64,000 nucleotides of DNA. It comes from GM7GCV1 sp965222065. GTDB taxonomy: Bacteria; Pseudomonadota; Gammaproteobacteria; Pseudomonadales; GM7GCV1. The stretch is from positions 2,524,936 through 2,588,935 of the forward strand of contig OZ244933.1 of assembly GCA_965222065.1 (NCBI GenBank), written 5' to 3'. A program made the position numbers and the translations under genes. Within the stretch, counting starts at the first letter, position 1; the number at the start of each line of letters is the position of its first letter. Of this stretch, positions 1 to 9,446 are shown in pieces. Under the pieces are notes generated by a model, which was not told where the DNA came from, did not search any database, and worked only from the letters and a program-made list of their open reading frames with translations.

Positions 1-216
1 ATGATTAAAAATGGTGAAATCAGCCTGATTTTAAATACCACAGAAGGTCGAGCGGCCATTGCAGATTCTTCGGAAATCCGTTCAAGTGCTGAATCCAAGG
101 GAGTGTATTACACTACCACACTTGCTGGAGGCGAAGCTGTCGCCATGGCGCTCACATCAGGCCAGGAAGACAAGGTGCACCGCCTTCAGGATTTGCATAG
201 AGACCTTGCCCAATAA
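1..216 (+). CDS. carB: Carbamoyl phosphate synthase large subunit, C-terminal fragment
   Basis: This is the last 71 codons of CarB; the gene begins before the window. The protein makes carbamoyl phosphate for arginine and pyrimidine synthesis in the cytoplasm. The visible part is the end of the allosteric (MGS-like) domain. It carries the typical INTTEGR-like segment (here LNTTEGRAAI), then a stretch resembling YYTTLAGG, and it ends in a short helix. The start methionine shown is internal, not a real start. The gap to greA is only 13 bp, so the two are probably co-transcribed, as in many gammaproteobacteria. Confidence 0.93.
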   Translation: MIKNGEISLILNTTEGRAAIADSSEIRSSAESKGVYYTTTLAGGEAVAMALTSGQEDKVHRLQDLHRDLAQ

Positions 217-229
217 GTAGTCAAAATAT

Positions 230-706
230 ATGAGTAGAGTACCCATGACGGTCAGCGGTGAGCAGAAACTGCGAGACGAGCTTGACCATTTGAAAAAAGT
301 TGAACGTCCCCGGATTTCCAGGGCGATCGCCGAGGCTCGTGAGCACGGCGACCTCAAGGAAAATGCCGAGTATCACGCTGCGCGTGAACAACAGAGTTTT
401 GCCGAAGGGCGTATTCAGGAAATAGAGAGCAAGCTCTCCCAGGCCCAGGTGATTGACGTCACCAAGATGCCTGTATCCGACAGGGTCATTTTCGGTTCTA
501 CGGTGACCATTATTAATATGGAGACTGACGAAGAGCTGGTCTACAAAATTGTCGGTGATGATGAAGCCAGCGTGAAAGAGGGCCGTATTTCAGTGAATTC
601 GCCTATTGCCCGCGGGTTGGTGGGCAAGCATGAAGGAGATGTCACTGCTATCCAGACCCCGGCAGGAATCACCGAATTCGAGATCGGCAAGGTCGAGTAC
701 ATCTAG
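230..706 (+). CDS. greA: Transcription elongation factor GreA
   Basis: GreA rescues backtracked RNA polymerase by stimulating transcript cleavage through the secondary channel. The 158 residues match the family length. The N-terminal coiled coil (about residues 1-75) holds the acidic tip motif EHGDLKENAEYHAA with the conserved Asp and Glu. The C-terminal FKBP-like domain follows and contains ISVNSPIARGL. The chosen ATG gives MSRVPMT, which aligns with the standard N-terminus. It sits 13 bp after carB and is followed by an intrinsic terminator. Confidence 0.97.
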   Translation: MSRVPMTVSGEQKLRDELDHLKKVERPRISRAIAEAREHGDLKENAEYHAAREQQSFAEGRIQEIESKLSQAQVIDVTKMPVSDRVIFGSTVTIINMETDEELVYKIVGDDEASVKEGRISVNSPIARGLVGKHEGDVTAIQTPAGITEFEIGKVEYI

Positions 707-730
707 CATATCCGTTACCAGTCCAGTATA

Positions 731-757
731 AAAAGGCCTCGCAAGAGGCCTTTTTTG
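731..757. terminator. Intrinsic terminator between greA and yhbY
   Basis: An A-run, then GGCCTC-GCAA-GAGGCC, then a T-run. The A and T runs on both sides make it usable from both strands, so it can end greA (plus) and yhbY (minus). Confidence 0.88.
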
Positions 758-765
758 TTGGTGGT

Positions 766-1068
766 CTAGATATCGCCCAGGTATCTGACCAGGTTTGATA
801 TTTTGGGGTTTGCCCGGCTGTTTCGTCGAAGGATAAGAATGATCTTGCCAACGGACTGCACAACCTCGGCTTTCAGCTGCTCGCAAATTGATGCAGAAAT
901 GTCGGCTCTGGCATCGCGGTCATCCACAGCGAGCTTCACCTTGATTAATTCGTGGTCATTCAGGGCACGGTCGAGCTCGGCCAGAACATTCTCGGATAAG
1001 CCGGCTCCTGCAACGGTAACCACAGGTTTGAGATGATGGCCGATGGCCCGTAATTGTTTTTTGTCCAT
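766..1068 (-). CDS. yhbY: RNA-binding protein YhbY (CRM domain)
   Basis: This is a 100-residue protein of the YhbY/CRM family, a small KH-like RNA-binding fold associated with pre-50S ribosomal subunits. It starts MDKKQLRAIGHHLKP and has the typical GAGL (GxxG-type) loop at about residues 21-24. It also has the ALNDHELIKVKL segment. Length and gene context (next to greA, divergent from rlmE in other species) agree. In this genome the TonB receptor and lipase genes lie between yhbY and rlmE, which are usually adjacent. Confidence 0.95.
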   Translation of the reverse strand: MDKKQLRAIGHHLKPVVTVAGAGLSENVLAELDRALNDHELIKVKLAVDDRDARADISASICEQLKAEVVQSVGKIILILRRNSRANPKISNLVRYLGDI

Positions 1069-1177
1069 TGATTCTAGCTATTAGTGCAAGGCGGGCGCGG
1101 ATTGTATCAGCATTAGTTGCCAATGCATCGGACTGTAACTAACATCGCTAGTTGGAAAAAAATAAAACAGAGGGGTT

Positions 1178-3670
1178 ATGGATATGGTCCGCAAGTATCC
1201 AGATAAAAACAGCGTTGCGGCACTGACAACTGTTGGCGCCTTTCTTTTGACTGCGTTAATCGCGCCGTCAGCCCATTCCCAGCCGTCCTCAGGGATGCTT
1301 GAGGAAATTATCGTGACTGCCCAAAAACGGGTGCAGAGCCTTCAGGACGTTCCCATCTCCGTCAATGTGATGGCGGGTGAAAAGATTGGTGATGCCGGGA
1401 TCAGTAAAATTGAAGATCTTCAGGCGTATGTGCCCAATTTCACCATGTCAGAAACCGGGATTGGCACAAATATTTACATGCGTGGCCTGGGTTCAGGCAT
1501 CAACCAGGGGTTTGAACAGTCCGTTGGCCTTTACAAGGATGGGGTGTATTACGGCAGGGCCCAATTATCGCGTGCCCCTTTCCTCGATCTGGAACGTGTG
1601 GAAGTTCTACGTGGCCCGCAAAACATCCTCTATGGCAAAAACAGTATTGCCGGCGCCGTCAGCATGATCAGCGCGAGACCGACCCCGGAATTTGAAGGCA
1701 AGGTCTCGGTGACCTACGAGCCGGAATATGGCGAGCAAATACTGGATCTCATTGCGTCTGGCCCGATAACGGAAAATCTCTCGGCAAGACTTGCTCATCG
1801 AAGTCGTGACCATGATGGCTATATCCGTAATCTTGATAGTGGTAGTCATGAGCCGCGTCGTGACGAACAGACTACCCGGCTTTCCTTTTTACTCGAGGGT
1901 GAATCAGGCGCTGAAATGAGCCTTATCCTTGAGCGTAGTGATTTCGATATCGATGGCCGGCAAGTGGAAATTATTGGCGATCAGCCCTCCTTGAATCCGG
2001 GGCTCTCCGGTGCGAACTGGGGGCAGTTTCTTTATTCGCTCAATTCGCTGAATGCCTTTACAGGTGCCGATCTGACATCCTCATCAGTTAACGACAGCCG
2101 CATTGATTTTGGACGCTCGTCCAATGGTGATTACAGCTACAACTCTGTCGATAGTGCCGTATTCAATTTGACACTGGATGTAAACGATATTGAATTGAGC
2201 GCAACAACCTCGCTGGTTTCTTACGATTATGAGGAGCTCTGCGACTGTGATTTCACCAGCGCTGATGTGTTCTTTGTGGAATCGGAGGAAAGTTACGAGC
2301 AATTCAGCCAGGAGGTGCGACTGACTTCCCCCGGCGGTGAAACAGTCGACTGGATTGCAGGGGTTTACTACCAGTCCTCGGACCTTGAGTTCAATGACCG
2401 TTTCCTGACGAATGAAACCTCAACCGTGGGAAATGTTCTGGATACTGTACTGCCAACACTGTTTCAGCAGCTCGCAGGTTCGGATGTCTATCCTGATGGC
2501 GCGGGTCAAAGAGTCAATGGCTTTACTGCGCCAAGGGAATTTATCCAGGACAGCTCCCTGGGCTCGGCGTTTGCCCAGATAACCTGGAACATTGACGATC
2601 TGACCCGGCTGACGCTGGGAGGCCGTTATTCCAGTGAAGAAAAAACAGCATCCAGGGTACTGGATTTTGCTGACCTCAACGGCAATACGCTGCCATTTAA
2701 CGATCTGTTCATTCCCAATACCATCATGGGTGAAGATTACATTTTGGGGCAGGTGCTAAGGGTGGCCCGGCACGATCTTGAAGGCAGCCGTGAGGAAACC
2801 AAATTTGCGCCTTCTGCCACAGTCGAGCGCGATTTCTCTGACAATGACATGGCCTATCTGTCCTGGTCCAGGGGCTTCAAATCCGGCGGCTTTGATGTTC
2901 GCTCCAATGCGCCTCCCCAGGTCACCATGTTAAACCCAGCCTTTCCGGCAACGGTTCCTGCAGGTACCTTTAGCTATGATCAGGAGCAGGCTGAAACCGT
3001 CGAAGCGGGTGTAAAAAGCCGTCTTCTCAATGACCGAATGGAGTTCAATCTGGCGGTCTTCCGCACTGAATATGAAGATCTTCAGGTCAGTATTTTTGAT
3101 GGTTCCCTGGGCTTTAATGTCGGTAACGCCGCCGCAGCGACTTCCCAGGGGGTTGAGCTTGACGGTCGTTTTGCGGCAACAGACAACTTGACCCTGACCG
3201 GCTCGCTGGCCCTGCTTGATTTTGAGTTTACGGATTATCCCAATGGTCAGTGTACCCAGAGGGTACGTATTACTACCGGCGAAGATCTTTGCGATTACAG
3301 CGGCATGTCTAACCAGTATGTGGCGGATGTCACAGGCTTTTTGTCAGCTGATTATCAAGTGCCTGTCATGGACAGATTTTTGGCCAATGCCATTCTGGAC
3401 CTTGTGTATTCCAGTGAATACAACCCCTCGCAAAACCTGGACCCCAATGTTCGGCAAGACGCGTATACCAAGGTTAACCTGAGGTTGAGCCTGGCCGATA
3501 TTGACGATACCTGGGAAATTTCCGTTCTGGGTAAAAACCTGACGGACGAAAAAATAGTGACCTATGCGAATGACACGCCCCTGGCGGGCTCTCTGTCACA
3601 AAGCATTGGTTATTACGGGTTTATTGAGCCCCCACGAACCTTTGCCGTCCAGGGAACCTACCGTTTTTAG
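1178..3670 (+). CDS. TonB-dependent outer-membrane receptor
   Basis: An 830-residue TonB-dependent receptor that would import a ligand across the outer membrane. An N-terminal signal peptide ends near PSAHSQ (about residue 35). A TonB box/STN-proximal segment EEIIVTAQKR follows, then the plug domain (about 45-160, with DLERVEVLRGPQNILYGKNS) and a long beta-barrel ending in the aromatic terminal strand VQGTYRF. No specific substrate is visible. The AGGGG Shine-Dalgarno at 1171-1175 is only 2 nt from ATG 1178 but 8 nt from the in-frame ATG at 1184, so the true start may be 1184. The lipase gene follows 43 bp downstream, so the pair may serve lipid-derived ligand scavenging (inference). Confidence 0.93.
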   Translation: MDMVRKYPDKNSVAALTTVGAFLLTALIAPSAHSQPSSGMLEEIIVTAQKRVQSLQDVPISVNVMAGEKIGDAGISKIEDLQAYVPNFTMSETGIGTNIYMRGLGSGINQGFEQSVGLYKDGVYYGRAQLSRAPFLDLERVEVLRGPQNILYGKNSIAGAVSMISARPTPEFEGKVSVTYEPEYGEQILDLIASGPITENLSARLAHRSRDHDGYIRNLDSGSHEPRRDEQTTRLSFLLEGESGAEMSLILERSDFDIDGRQVEIIGDQPSLNPGLSGANWGQFLYSLNSLNAFTGADLTSSSVNDSRIDFGRSSNGDYSYNSVDSAVFNLTLDVNDIELSATTSLVSYDYEELCDCDFTSADVFFVESEESYEQFSQEVRLTSPGGETVDWIAGVYYQSSDLEFNDRFLTNETSTVGNVLDTVLPTLFQQLAGSDVYPDGAGQRVNGFTAPREFIQDSSLGSAFAQITWNIDDLTRLTLGGRYSSEEKTASRVLDFADLNGNTLPFNDLFIPNTIMGEDYILGQVLRVARHDLEGSREETKFAPSATVERDFSDNDMAYLSWSRGFKSGGFDVRSNAPPQVTMLNPAFPATVPAGTFSYDQEQAETVEAGVKSRLLNDRMEFNLAVFRTEYEDLQVSIFDGSLGFNVGNAAAATSQGVELDGRFAATDNLTLTGSLALLDFEFTDYPNGQCTQRVRITTGEDLCDYSGMSNQYVADVTGFLSADYQVPVMDRFLANAILDLVYSSEYNPSQNLDPNVRQDAYTKVNLRLSLADIDDTWEISVLGKNLTDEKIVTYANDTPLAGSLSQSIGYYGFIEPPRTFAVQGTYRF

Positions 3671-3713
3671 AGTGGGTAATACAGGCAAACTTACAGGAGC
3701 CAGAGGGTAGAAA

Positions 3714-5861
3714 ATGATTAATATAAAGTACCTGAGAAAGGCTAGCTTGATTGCAGCTAGCACCCTTATTCTTTCTTCTTGTGGTGGTGATAATACCCAG
3801 ACCACCGTAATCAATCCGGTGATTCCCGGTGCCGACGATGTCGAAAAATCGACGATAGTCTTTGACCCCAGTGCCGGCGTTTTGGCGCTGCCCAACGATC
3901 TGCTTTTTTCCGGTACCACCGATGGCACACTGGAGCCGCCTGACGAGGCGGACGCCAAAGATGCCGGCGAAGCTGTTGATTTCAGTAACCCCGGGGCAGC
4001 CATTGGCGCAATGGATGGCTGGTCGACCCAGATGCCAATGCAAATTTCCGTGAGCACACCGGGTTCTGCAACGGTTGACGCATCGACAGTTGGTCCTTCA
4101 TCGGTGATGTTGATTGAAACGGATTGCCAGCTGGGAGGCACGGGCTGCACCACATTTACCCCCGTTGACTATGGTCCGACAGGCTATGTTGCCGTTGCTG
4201 GCGCACGCAGTATCACCGTGGTTCCTGCGGTTCCACTGAAGCCAAAAACCAATTACATCGTGGCGCTGACCAACGATATTATGGATAGCAGGGGCGAGCC
4301 CGTCGAACCCTCTTCGCTATATGTTGAAGTGACACGTGACCCTGCCGAAGTGGATATACAAAATGAATCCCTGGGCGCCTTGCAGGATGCCATTAACGGC
4401 TACGAGTCCATTGCCGCGGCCGCCGCCGGAGTTTCACCGGATTCGTTCATTTATACCGCGTCCTGGACAACCGCTTCTGTGGGCGATTCACTCGGGGCAG
4501 CTTTGCAGGCCGTCACCTCTGCCAGCTTCTCACCCCAGGTTACCGGCATAGAACCTCATCCGTTTGTTAACACCGGTGCCATTGGCGGTATGGGCCTTGC
4601 CGACATTTACCAGGCGACGGTAACGCTGCCTTATTTCTCGGCGGTGCCGACCGAAGAGAACCCGCTGGCTCCAGTGAACCAGTCCTGGACAGCACTTTGT
4701 GATAACGGGGTCCTGCTTTCACAAATGGATCCGGCCGTGTTGGCAACGCTGACCCCGGGCCCCAACGCGGCGGCCTGCTCTGCACTGGAGCTGGCTGATT
4801 TTGGCCTTGATACAGAGCGACATATCACTCGCTATAACCCTGTACCTCAAATGCGAATGGCTGCTGCCCTTGACGTCATTATTACTGTTCCCAATGATGC
4901 CAGTGGCTTTGGCAGCGCTACCTGGCCGCTGGTTATTGTTCAGCACGGGATCAGCTCGAAAAAAGAGGATATGCTGGCCGTGGCCGACTCTTTGGCTGCT
5001 GCAGGCTTTGCCACGATCGGTATTGATCTGCCACTCCATGGAAGTCGCGGGTTTGATGTCGACGTTGATGGCACCGATGAAATCAATGCCACCACTGTGG
5101 ACGTGACTCACTATCTGAACCTCGGTTACCTGTTAACTGGCCGGGATAATCTGCGGCAAAGTATTGCGGATATTGCCGGGCTTCGTATGGCCATTGCCAA
5201 TGGTTTTAACTTTGAAGCGGGAACCAGTATTTCTGATGCCGATTTTGACCGGACGGATGTCCACTTCCTCGGGTTGTCCCTGGGCGGGATTTCTGGCACT
5301 GGCTTTAATGCGCTTGCCACCCAGATGGGAATGCCTTCCGCCACGGCGACCTATGTGGCCGCTGGCAGCGGGATTTTACCGTTGCTTTTGGATTCCGGTT
5401 CTTTTGGCTCCCTGGTCAGGAACTCCGTGCTGGAAGGGGCGGGGCTTGACCCTGCCACGGTGGATGCGACAACAGCAGCCAATGTGCTCGGACAGTTTGC
5501 CTTTGCGGCCCAAACTATTGTGGATCCGGTAGATCCCAACAACTACGCATCGGGGGCGTCTGCGGTCTCGCCGACATTCGTTATCCAGATTAACGACGAT
5601 ACTGTGATACCAAACCAGTCAAGTTTTGCCGGTTTGACGTTCGGCGGCACGGAACCATTGGCCCAGAGAATGGGGGTATCGCAGGTATCCTTTGGGGATG
5701 CTCCCGCAAGTTCCGGACTGGTTAAATTTACCCAGGGAGGGCATATTTCCCTGCTGAGTCCGGAGGCCAGTGCCGCAGCGACCACCGAAATGCAAAAGGC
5801 AATTGCGACTTATGTGGCATCTGATCTGATCGTACTTACCGATGCCAGTGTGGTTGAATGA
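3714..5861 (+). CDS. Surface lipoprotein lipase, VolA/Pla-1/cef family
   Basis: A 715-residue predicted outer-membrane lipoprotein esterase or lipase. The signal peptide ends in lipobox LSSC (acylated Cys 23), followed by GGD. The N-terminal half (about 50-320) resembles the 'bacterial virulence factor lipase N-terminal' domain, including LPNDLLFSGTTDGTL. The alpha/beta-hydrolase half has the oxyanion region QHGISSKKED, LPLHGSRG, and the nucleophile elbow GLSLGG with Ser about 522. A late GGHISLL could hold the catalytic His. VolA in Vibrio cholerae releases fatty acids from lysophosphatidylcholine; the same substrate here is inference. It is probably in an operon with the preceding TonB receptor. 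Confidence 0.88.
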   Translation: MINIKYLRKASLIAASTLILSSCGGDNTQTTVINPVIPGADDVEKSTIVFDPSAGVLALPNDLLFSGTTDGTLEPPDEADAKDAGEAVDFSNPGAAIGAMDGWSTQMPMQISVSTPGSATVDASTVGPSSVMLIETDCQLGGTGCTTFTPVDYGPTGYVAVAGARSITVVPAVPLKPKTNYIVALTNDIMDSRGEPVEPSSLYVEVTRDPAEVDIQNESLGALQDAINGYESIAAAAAGVSPDSFIYTASWTTASVGDSLGAALQAVTSASFSPQVTGIEPHPFVNTGAIGGMGLADIYQATVTLPYFSAVPTEENPLAPVNQSWTALCDNGVLLSQMDPAVLATLTPGPNAAACSALELADFGLDTERHITRYNPVPQMRMAAALDVIITVPNDASGFGSATWPLVIVQHGISSKKEDMLAVADSLAAAGFATIGIDLPLHGSRGFDVDVDGTDEINATTVDVTHYLNLGYLLTGRDNLRQSIADIAGLRMAIANGFNFEAGTSISDADFDRTDVHFLGLSLGGISGTGFNALATQMGMPSATATYVAAGSGILPLLLDSGSFGSLVRNSVLEGAGLDPATVDATTAANVLGQFAFAAQTIVDPVDPNNYASGASAVSPTFVIQINDDTVIPNQSSFAGLTFGGTEPLAQRMGVSQVSFGDAPASSGLVKFTQGGHISLLSPEASAAATTEMQKAIATYVASDLIVLTDASVVE

Positions 5862-5888
5862 TGTAAAATGCCTCGTCAGATATAACCA

Positions 5889-5917
5889 GAAAAAACCGGG
5901 GAGACCCGGTTTTTTTA
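5889..5917 (+). terminator. Intrinsic terminator after lipase gene
   Basis: AACCGGG-GAGA-CCCGGTT flanked by A-run and T-run, 28 bp past the lipase stop and just before rlmE. It separates the inserted receptor-lipase pair from the rlmE-ftsH operon. Confidence 0.85.
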
Positions 5918-5935
5918 TGAAACAATAAGGTTTGA

Positions 5936-6556
5936 ATGAGCAAGTCCAAAAGCAGCAATCGCTGGTTGCGCGAACACTTTTCTGATGAGTACGTGATTAA
6001 AAGCCAGAAAGAGGGGTATCGCTCCCGCGCAAGTTACAAGCTGATTGAGATCGACGACAAAGACAGGTTGATACAGCCAGGAAACCTGGTGGTTGACCTG
6101 GGCGCCGCGCCCGGTGGCTGGTCCCAGGTGGCCGCACAGCGAGTCGGTAGCAAGGGGCGGGTGGTTGCATCGGATATCCTGCCGATGGATGGACTGGCGG
6201 GCGTCGATTTTATCCAGGGCGATTTTACGGAAGAAGAGGTTTTTAATCGTATCCTGAATGTAATAAACGGGGAGCCCGTGGATCTTGTAATATCCGATAT
6301 GGCCCCAAATATGAGTGGTATGAAGGCAGTCGATCAGCCCAGGGCGATGTATCTGGCCGAACTTGCCTATGATATGGCGCTGAATGTACTGAAGCCCGGT
6401 GGCTCGTTCATTACCAAGATTTTTATGGGCGAGGGCTTTGACCAGTACATGAAAGATGCCCGGGATCACTTTGACAAAGTGCTAACGCGCAAGCCTGATT
6501 CATCTCGTGCCCGTTCACCGGAGGTGTACCTGGTGGCGAGAAAATACAAGGGCTAA
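5936..6556 (+). CDS. rlmE: 23S rRNA (uridine-2552 2'-O) methyltransferase RlmE
   Basis: RlmE (FtsJ/RrmJ) uses S-adenosylmethionine to 2'-O-methylate U2552 in the A loop of 23S rRNA during late 50S assembly. The protein is 206 residues, the usual length. The SAM pocket DLGAAPGGW is clear. The catalytic K-D-K-E residues are recognisable: Lys 35 in SYKL, Asp in VISDMAPN, Lys in FITKIF, Glu in RSPEVYL. AAGG sits 6 nt before the ATG. It lies upstream of ftsH as in Escherichia coli. Confidence 0.96.
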   Translation: MSKSKSSNRWLREHFSDEYVIKSQKEGYRSRASYKLIEIDDKDRLIQPGNLVVDLGAAPGGWSQVAAQRVGSKGRVVASDILPMDGLAGVDFIQGDFTEEEVFNRILNVINGEPVDLVISDMAPNMSGMKAVDQPRAMYLAELAYDMALNVLKPGGSFITKIFMGEGFDQYMKDARDHFDKVLTRKPDSSRARSPEVYLVARKYKG

Positions 6557-6676
6557 TGGTTTATGTGGTTGTTACTATCAGGGCGATAAGTGTTTTCACA
6601 GGTCTTCTTGGTGGTAAGCTTCGATAAAAGTAGAGGGGCGAATCGACGAAATTTCGCCGGGATTAGGTAGATTAAT

Positions 6677-8572
6677 ATGGCAAAAAATTTAATTCTCTGG
6701 TTGGTTATTGCTGCCGTGCTTATGGCTGTTTTTCAAAACCTGAATCAGGGGGTTCCTGCAAACGAACTCAGCTATACGGATTTTGTCCAGCAGGTACAAA
6801 ATGGCAATGTTGAAGAAGTGACCTTCCAGGGTTCCATGATTTATGGGGAAACCCGTGACGGCTCCAGTTTCCAATCGGTTCGCCCCAATGTGACCGATAA
6901 CCAGATTATGGACGAGCTGCTTCGCAACGGCGTCAATGTCCGTGGTGAGCCGCCTGAAGAGCCAAGCATCCTTATGCAGCTCCTGGTGGCGTCCTTTCCT
7001 ATCCTGATCATTATCGCGGTATTCGCCTTTTTCATGCGTCAAATGCAGGGCGGTGCCGGTGGCCGCGGTGGACCGATGTCGTTCGGTAAATCCAAGGCAC
7101 GATTGCTGGGTGAGAACCAGATCAAGATAACCTTTGGTGATGTTGCCGGTATTGATGAGGCCAAGGAGGATCTCCAGGAGCTGGTACAGTATCTTCGTGA
7201 TCCGGCCAAGTTCCAGCGTCTGGGTGGCGAGATACCACGCGGCGTCCTGATGGTAGGGCCTCCGGGCACAGGTAAAACATTAATGGCCAAAGCCATTGCC
7301 GGTGAAGCCAAGGTTCCGTTCTTCTCTATTTCCGGTTCCGACTTTGTGGAAATGTTTGTCGGTGTCGGTGCCAGCCGCGTGCGCGACATGTTCGAACAGG
7401 CCAAAAAACAGTCACCCTGTATTATCTTTATTGATGAAATTGATGCTGTTGGCCGACATCGTGGCGGTGGCTATGGCGGCGGCAACGACGAGCGTGAGCA
7501 GACATTGAACCAGATGCTGGTTGAAATGGATGGCTTCGAAGGCAATGAAGGCGTTATTGTGATTGCTGCGACCAACCGCCCGGATGTGCTGGACCGCGCA
7601 CTGCTGCGCCCCGGCCGTTTTGACCGGCAGGTATACGTATCCCTGCCTGATATTCGTGGCCGTGAACAAATTCTGGAAGTCCACCTGTCCAAGGTGCCGA
7701 CGGATGACACCGTAAAAACCTCGGTATTGGCGCGCAGTACGCCAGGGTTTTCCGGTGCCGATCTGGCCAACCTGGTCAATGAGGCGGCCCTTATTGCCGC
7801 AAGACGCAACAAGCGCATTGTTACTGGCGAAGACTTTGAATATGCCCGGGACAAAATCATGATGGGGGCCGAGCGCCGCAGCATGGTGATGTCCGAAAAA
7901 GACAAGATCAACACGGCTTATCATGAAGCTGGGCATGCCATCGTCGGTTACCTTATGCCGGAGCACGATCCTATCCACAAGGTCACCATTATTCCCCGGG
8001 GACGTGCACTGGGTGTCACCATGTATCTGCCCGAAGAAGATAAATACAGCTCCAGTCGCCGGGCTATCAAGAGTAGTTTGTGCAGTCTCTTTGGCGGGCG
8101 TATCGCCGAGGAACTGATTGGTGGGCCGGATGCGGTAACCACCGGGGCGTCCAATGATATTGAACGGGCAACGCAACTGGCACGAAACATGGTGACCAAG
8201 TGGGGCCTGTCCGAATTGGGGCCAATTCATTATGGCGAAGAGCGTGATGATGCCACGGGTTCGGCGAAACTAAATTATTCGCCCGAAACCTCCGACCTGA
8301 TCGATAAGGAAGCCCGCAAGATCCTGGACGAGTGTTACGAAATTGCTCAAAAGATCCTGGAAGAAAATATCGACATTCTCCATGCCATGAAGGATGCATT
8401 AATGGAGTATGAGACGATCGATAGTGAGCAGGTCGATGATCTGATGGCTCGCAAAAAAGTTCGTCCACCCAGAGGCTGGGACGGCGATGCCGGCGGGACA
8501 CCGAGTCCGGAAACCCAGTCAGGTGACAAGCCTGATCCAACCATCGTAGGTGGTCCGGCCAATCAGCATTAA
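6677..8572 (+). CDS. ftsH: ATP-dependent zinc metalloprotease FtsH
   Basis: A membrane-anchored hexameric AAA+ protease that degrades misfolded membrane proteins and regulators such as LpxC and sigma-32 in E. coli. It has a first membrane helix (about 5-24), a periplasmic domain, and a second helix (about 98-120). The AAA module has Walker A GPPGTGKT near residue 194, Walker B IIFIDEID, and SRH RPDVLDRALLRPGRFDRQ. The zinc site HEAGH is at 416-420. A Gly/Pro-rich, charged tail is typical. At 631 residues it is close to the E. coli protein (644). The 120-bp gap after rlmE may contain its own promoter, but I could not pick one out. Confidence 0.97.
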   Translation: MAKNLILWLVIAAVLMAVFQNLNQGVPANELSYTDFVQQVQNGNVEEVTFQGSMIYGETRDGSSFQSVRPNVTDNQIMDELLRNGVNVRGEPPEEPSILMQLLVASFPILIIIAVFAFFMRQMQGGAGGRGGPMSFGKSKARLLGENQIKITFGDVAGIDEAKEDLQELVQYLRDPAKFQRLGGEIPRGVLMVGPPGTGKTLMAKAIAGEAKVPFFSISGSDFVEMFVGVGASRVRDMFEQAKKQSPCIIFIDEIDAVGRHRGGGYGGGNDEREQTLNQMLVEMDGFEGNEGVIVIAATNRPDVLDRALLRPGRFDRQVYVSLPDIRGREQILEVHLSKVPTDDTVKTSVLARSTPGFSGADLANLVNEAALIAARRNKRIVTGEDFEYARDKIMMGAERRSMVMSEKDKINTAYHEAGHAIVGYLMPEHDPIHKVTIIPRGRALGVTMYLPEEDKYSSSRRAIKSSLCSLFGGRIAEELIGGPDAVTTGASNDIERATQLARNMVTKWGLSELGPIHYGEERDDATGSAKLNYSPETSDLIDKEARKILDECYEIAQKILEENIDILHAMKDALMEYETIDSEQVDDLMARKKVRPPRGWDGDAGGTPSPETQSGDKPDPTIVGGPANQH

Positions 8573-8596
8573 ACCTGTCCTTTTGGTTTGGGTTGA

Positions 8597-9421
8597 ATGA
8601 CCATCCTAAATAAGGAACTACAGATTATGGGCGTGATGAATATCACGCCCGATTCTTTTTCGGACGGCGGAAAGTATTTTTCCGGAAGGGATGTCGACCT
8701 CTCTTCACTGGTTGATAGCGCTGCTGAAATGGTTGAACAAGGCGTCGACTGGCTTGATATTGGTGGCGAATCTACCCGTCCCGGTGCCGAGAAGGTAACG
8801 GTGGAACAGGAACTTGATCGGGTTATTCCGGCTATTGAAGCCATTAGAACCCGGTTTGATACAGCCATATCTGTCGATACCAGCCAGCCGCAGGTCATCA
8901 GGGAAGCTGCAATGGCGGGTGCATCCATGGTCAATGATGTTCGGGCGCTCCAGATAGAAGGTGCTCTGGAAGCGGCATCTGAGCAAGAAATGGATGTCTG
9001 TCTGATGCATATGCAGGGTAATCCAGAGAATATGCAAAACCGTCCCACGTATAATTCTGTCACGGAAGAGGTTCTGGATTTTCTTTCGGCACGGGTTGCT
9101 GAGGCGCAGAAGGCAGGTATCCCGGCAAACCGGATTTGCCTGGACCCGGGGTTTGGTTTTGGCAAATCCCTTGAGCACAACCTGCAGCTGTTGGCGAATC
9201 TTCCCAGGATCAAAGATCTTGGACTACCAATCCTGGTGGGTTTTTCCCGCAAGTCGATGATCGGGGCCATGACTGGCCGGGATGTCGGGGAGCGGGAAAT
9301 TGGTACCTCTGTGTTAAATTTGCTCGCACTGCAAAATGGGGCCAATATATTTCGTGTACATAACGTGGCTGCTGCCGCAGACGTAATAAGAATCTGGCAG
9401 GCCTTGCAAAGCGTTAGATAG
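8597..9421 (+). CDS. folP: Dihydropteroate synthase
   Basis: FolP condenses p-aminobenzoate with dihydropterin pyrophosphate in folate synthesis and is the sulfonamide target. The 274-residue TIM barrel shows MGVMNITPDSFSDGG near the N-terminus and DIGGESTRPGA (pterin and phosphate loops). It also has VDTSQPQV, NDVRAL, DPGFGFGKSLEHN and GFSRKSMIG. The N-terminus is short compared with E. coli. ATG 8597 is the first in-frame start, 24 bp after the ftsH stop, and ATG 8627 is the only close alternative. Confidence 0.96.
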   Translation: MTILNKELQIMGVMNITPDSFSDGGKYFSGRDVDLSSLVDSAAEMVEQGVDWLDIGGESTRPGAEKVTVEQELDRVIPAIEAIRTRFDTAISVDTSQPQVIREAAMAGASMVNDVRALQIEGALEAASEQEMDVCLMHMQGNPENMQNRPTYNSVTEEVLDFLSARVAEAQKAGIPANRICLDPGFGFGKSLEHNLQLLANLPRIKDLGLPILVGFSRKSMIGAMTGRDVGEREIGTSVLNLLALQNGANIFRVHNVAAAADVIRIWQALQSVR

Positions 9422-9446
9422 CGCAGAATGTAAAAACAGAAACACT

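Noticed and set aside
7412..8230. Long minus-strand frame opposite ftsH (272 codons)
   Set aside because: Fully antisense to a well-conserved gene, no recognisable protein; a codon-bias shadow.
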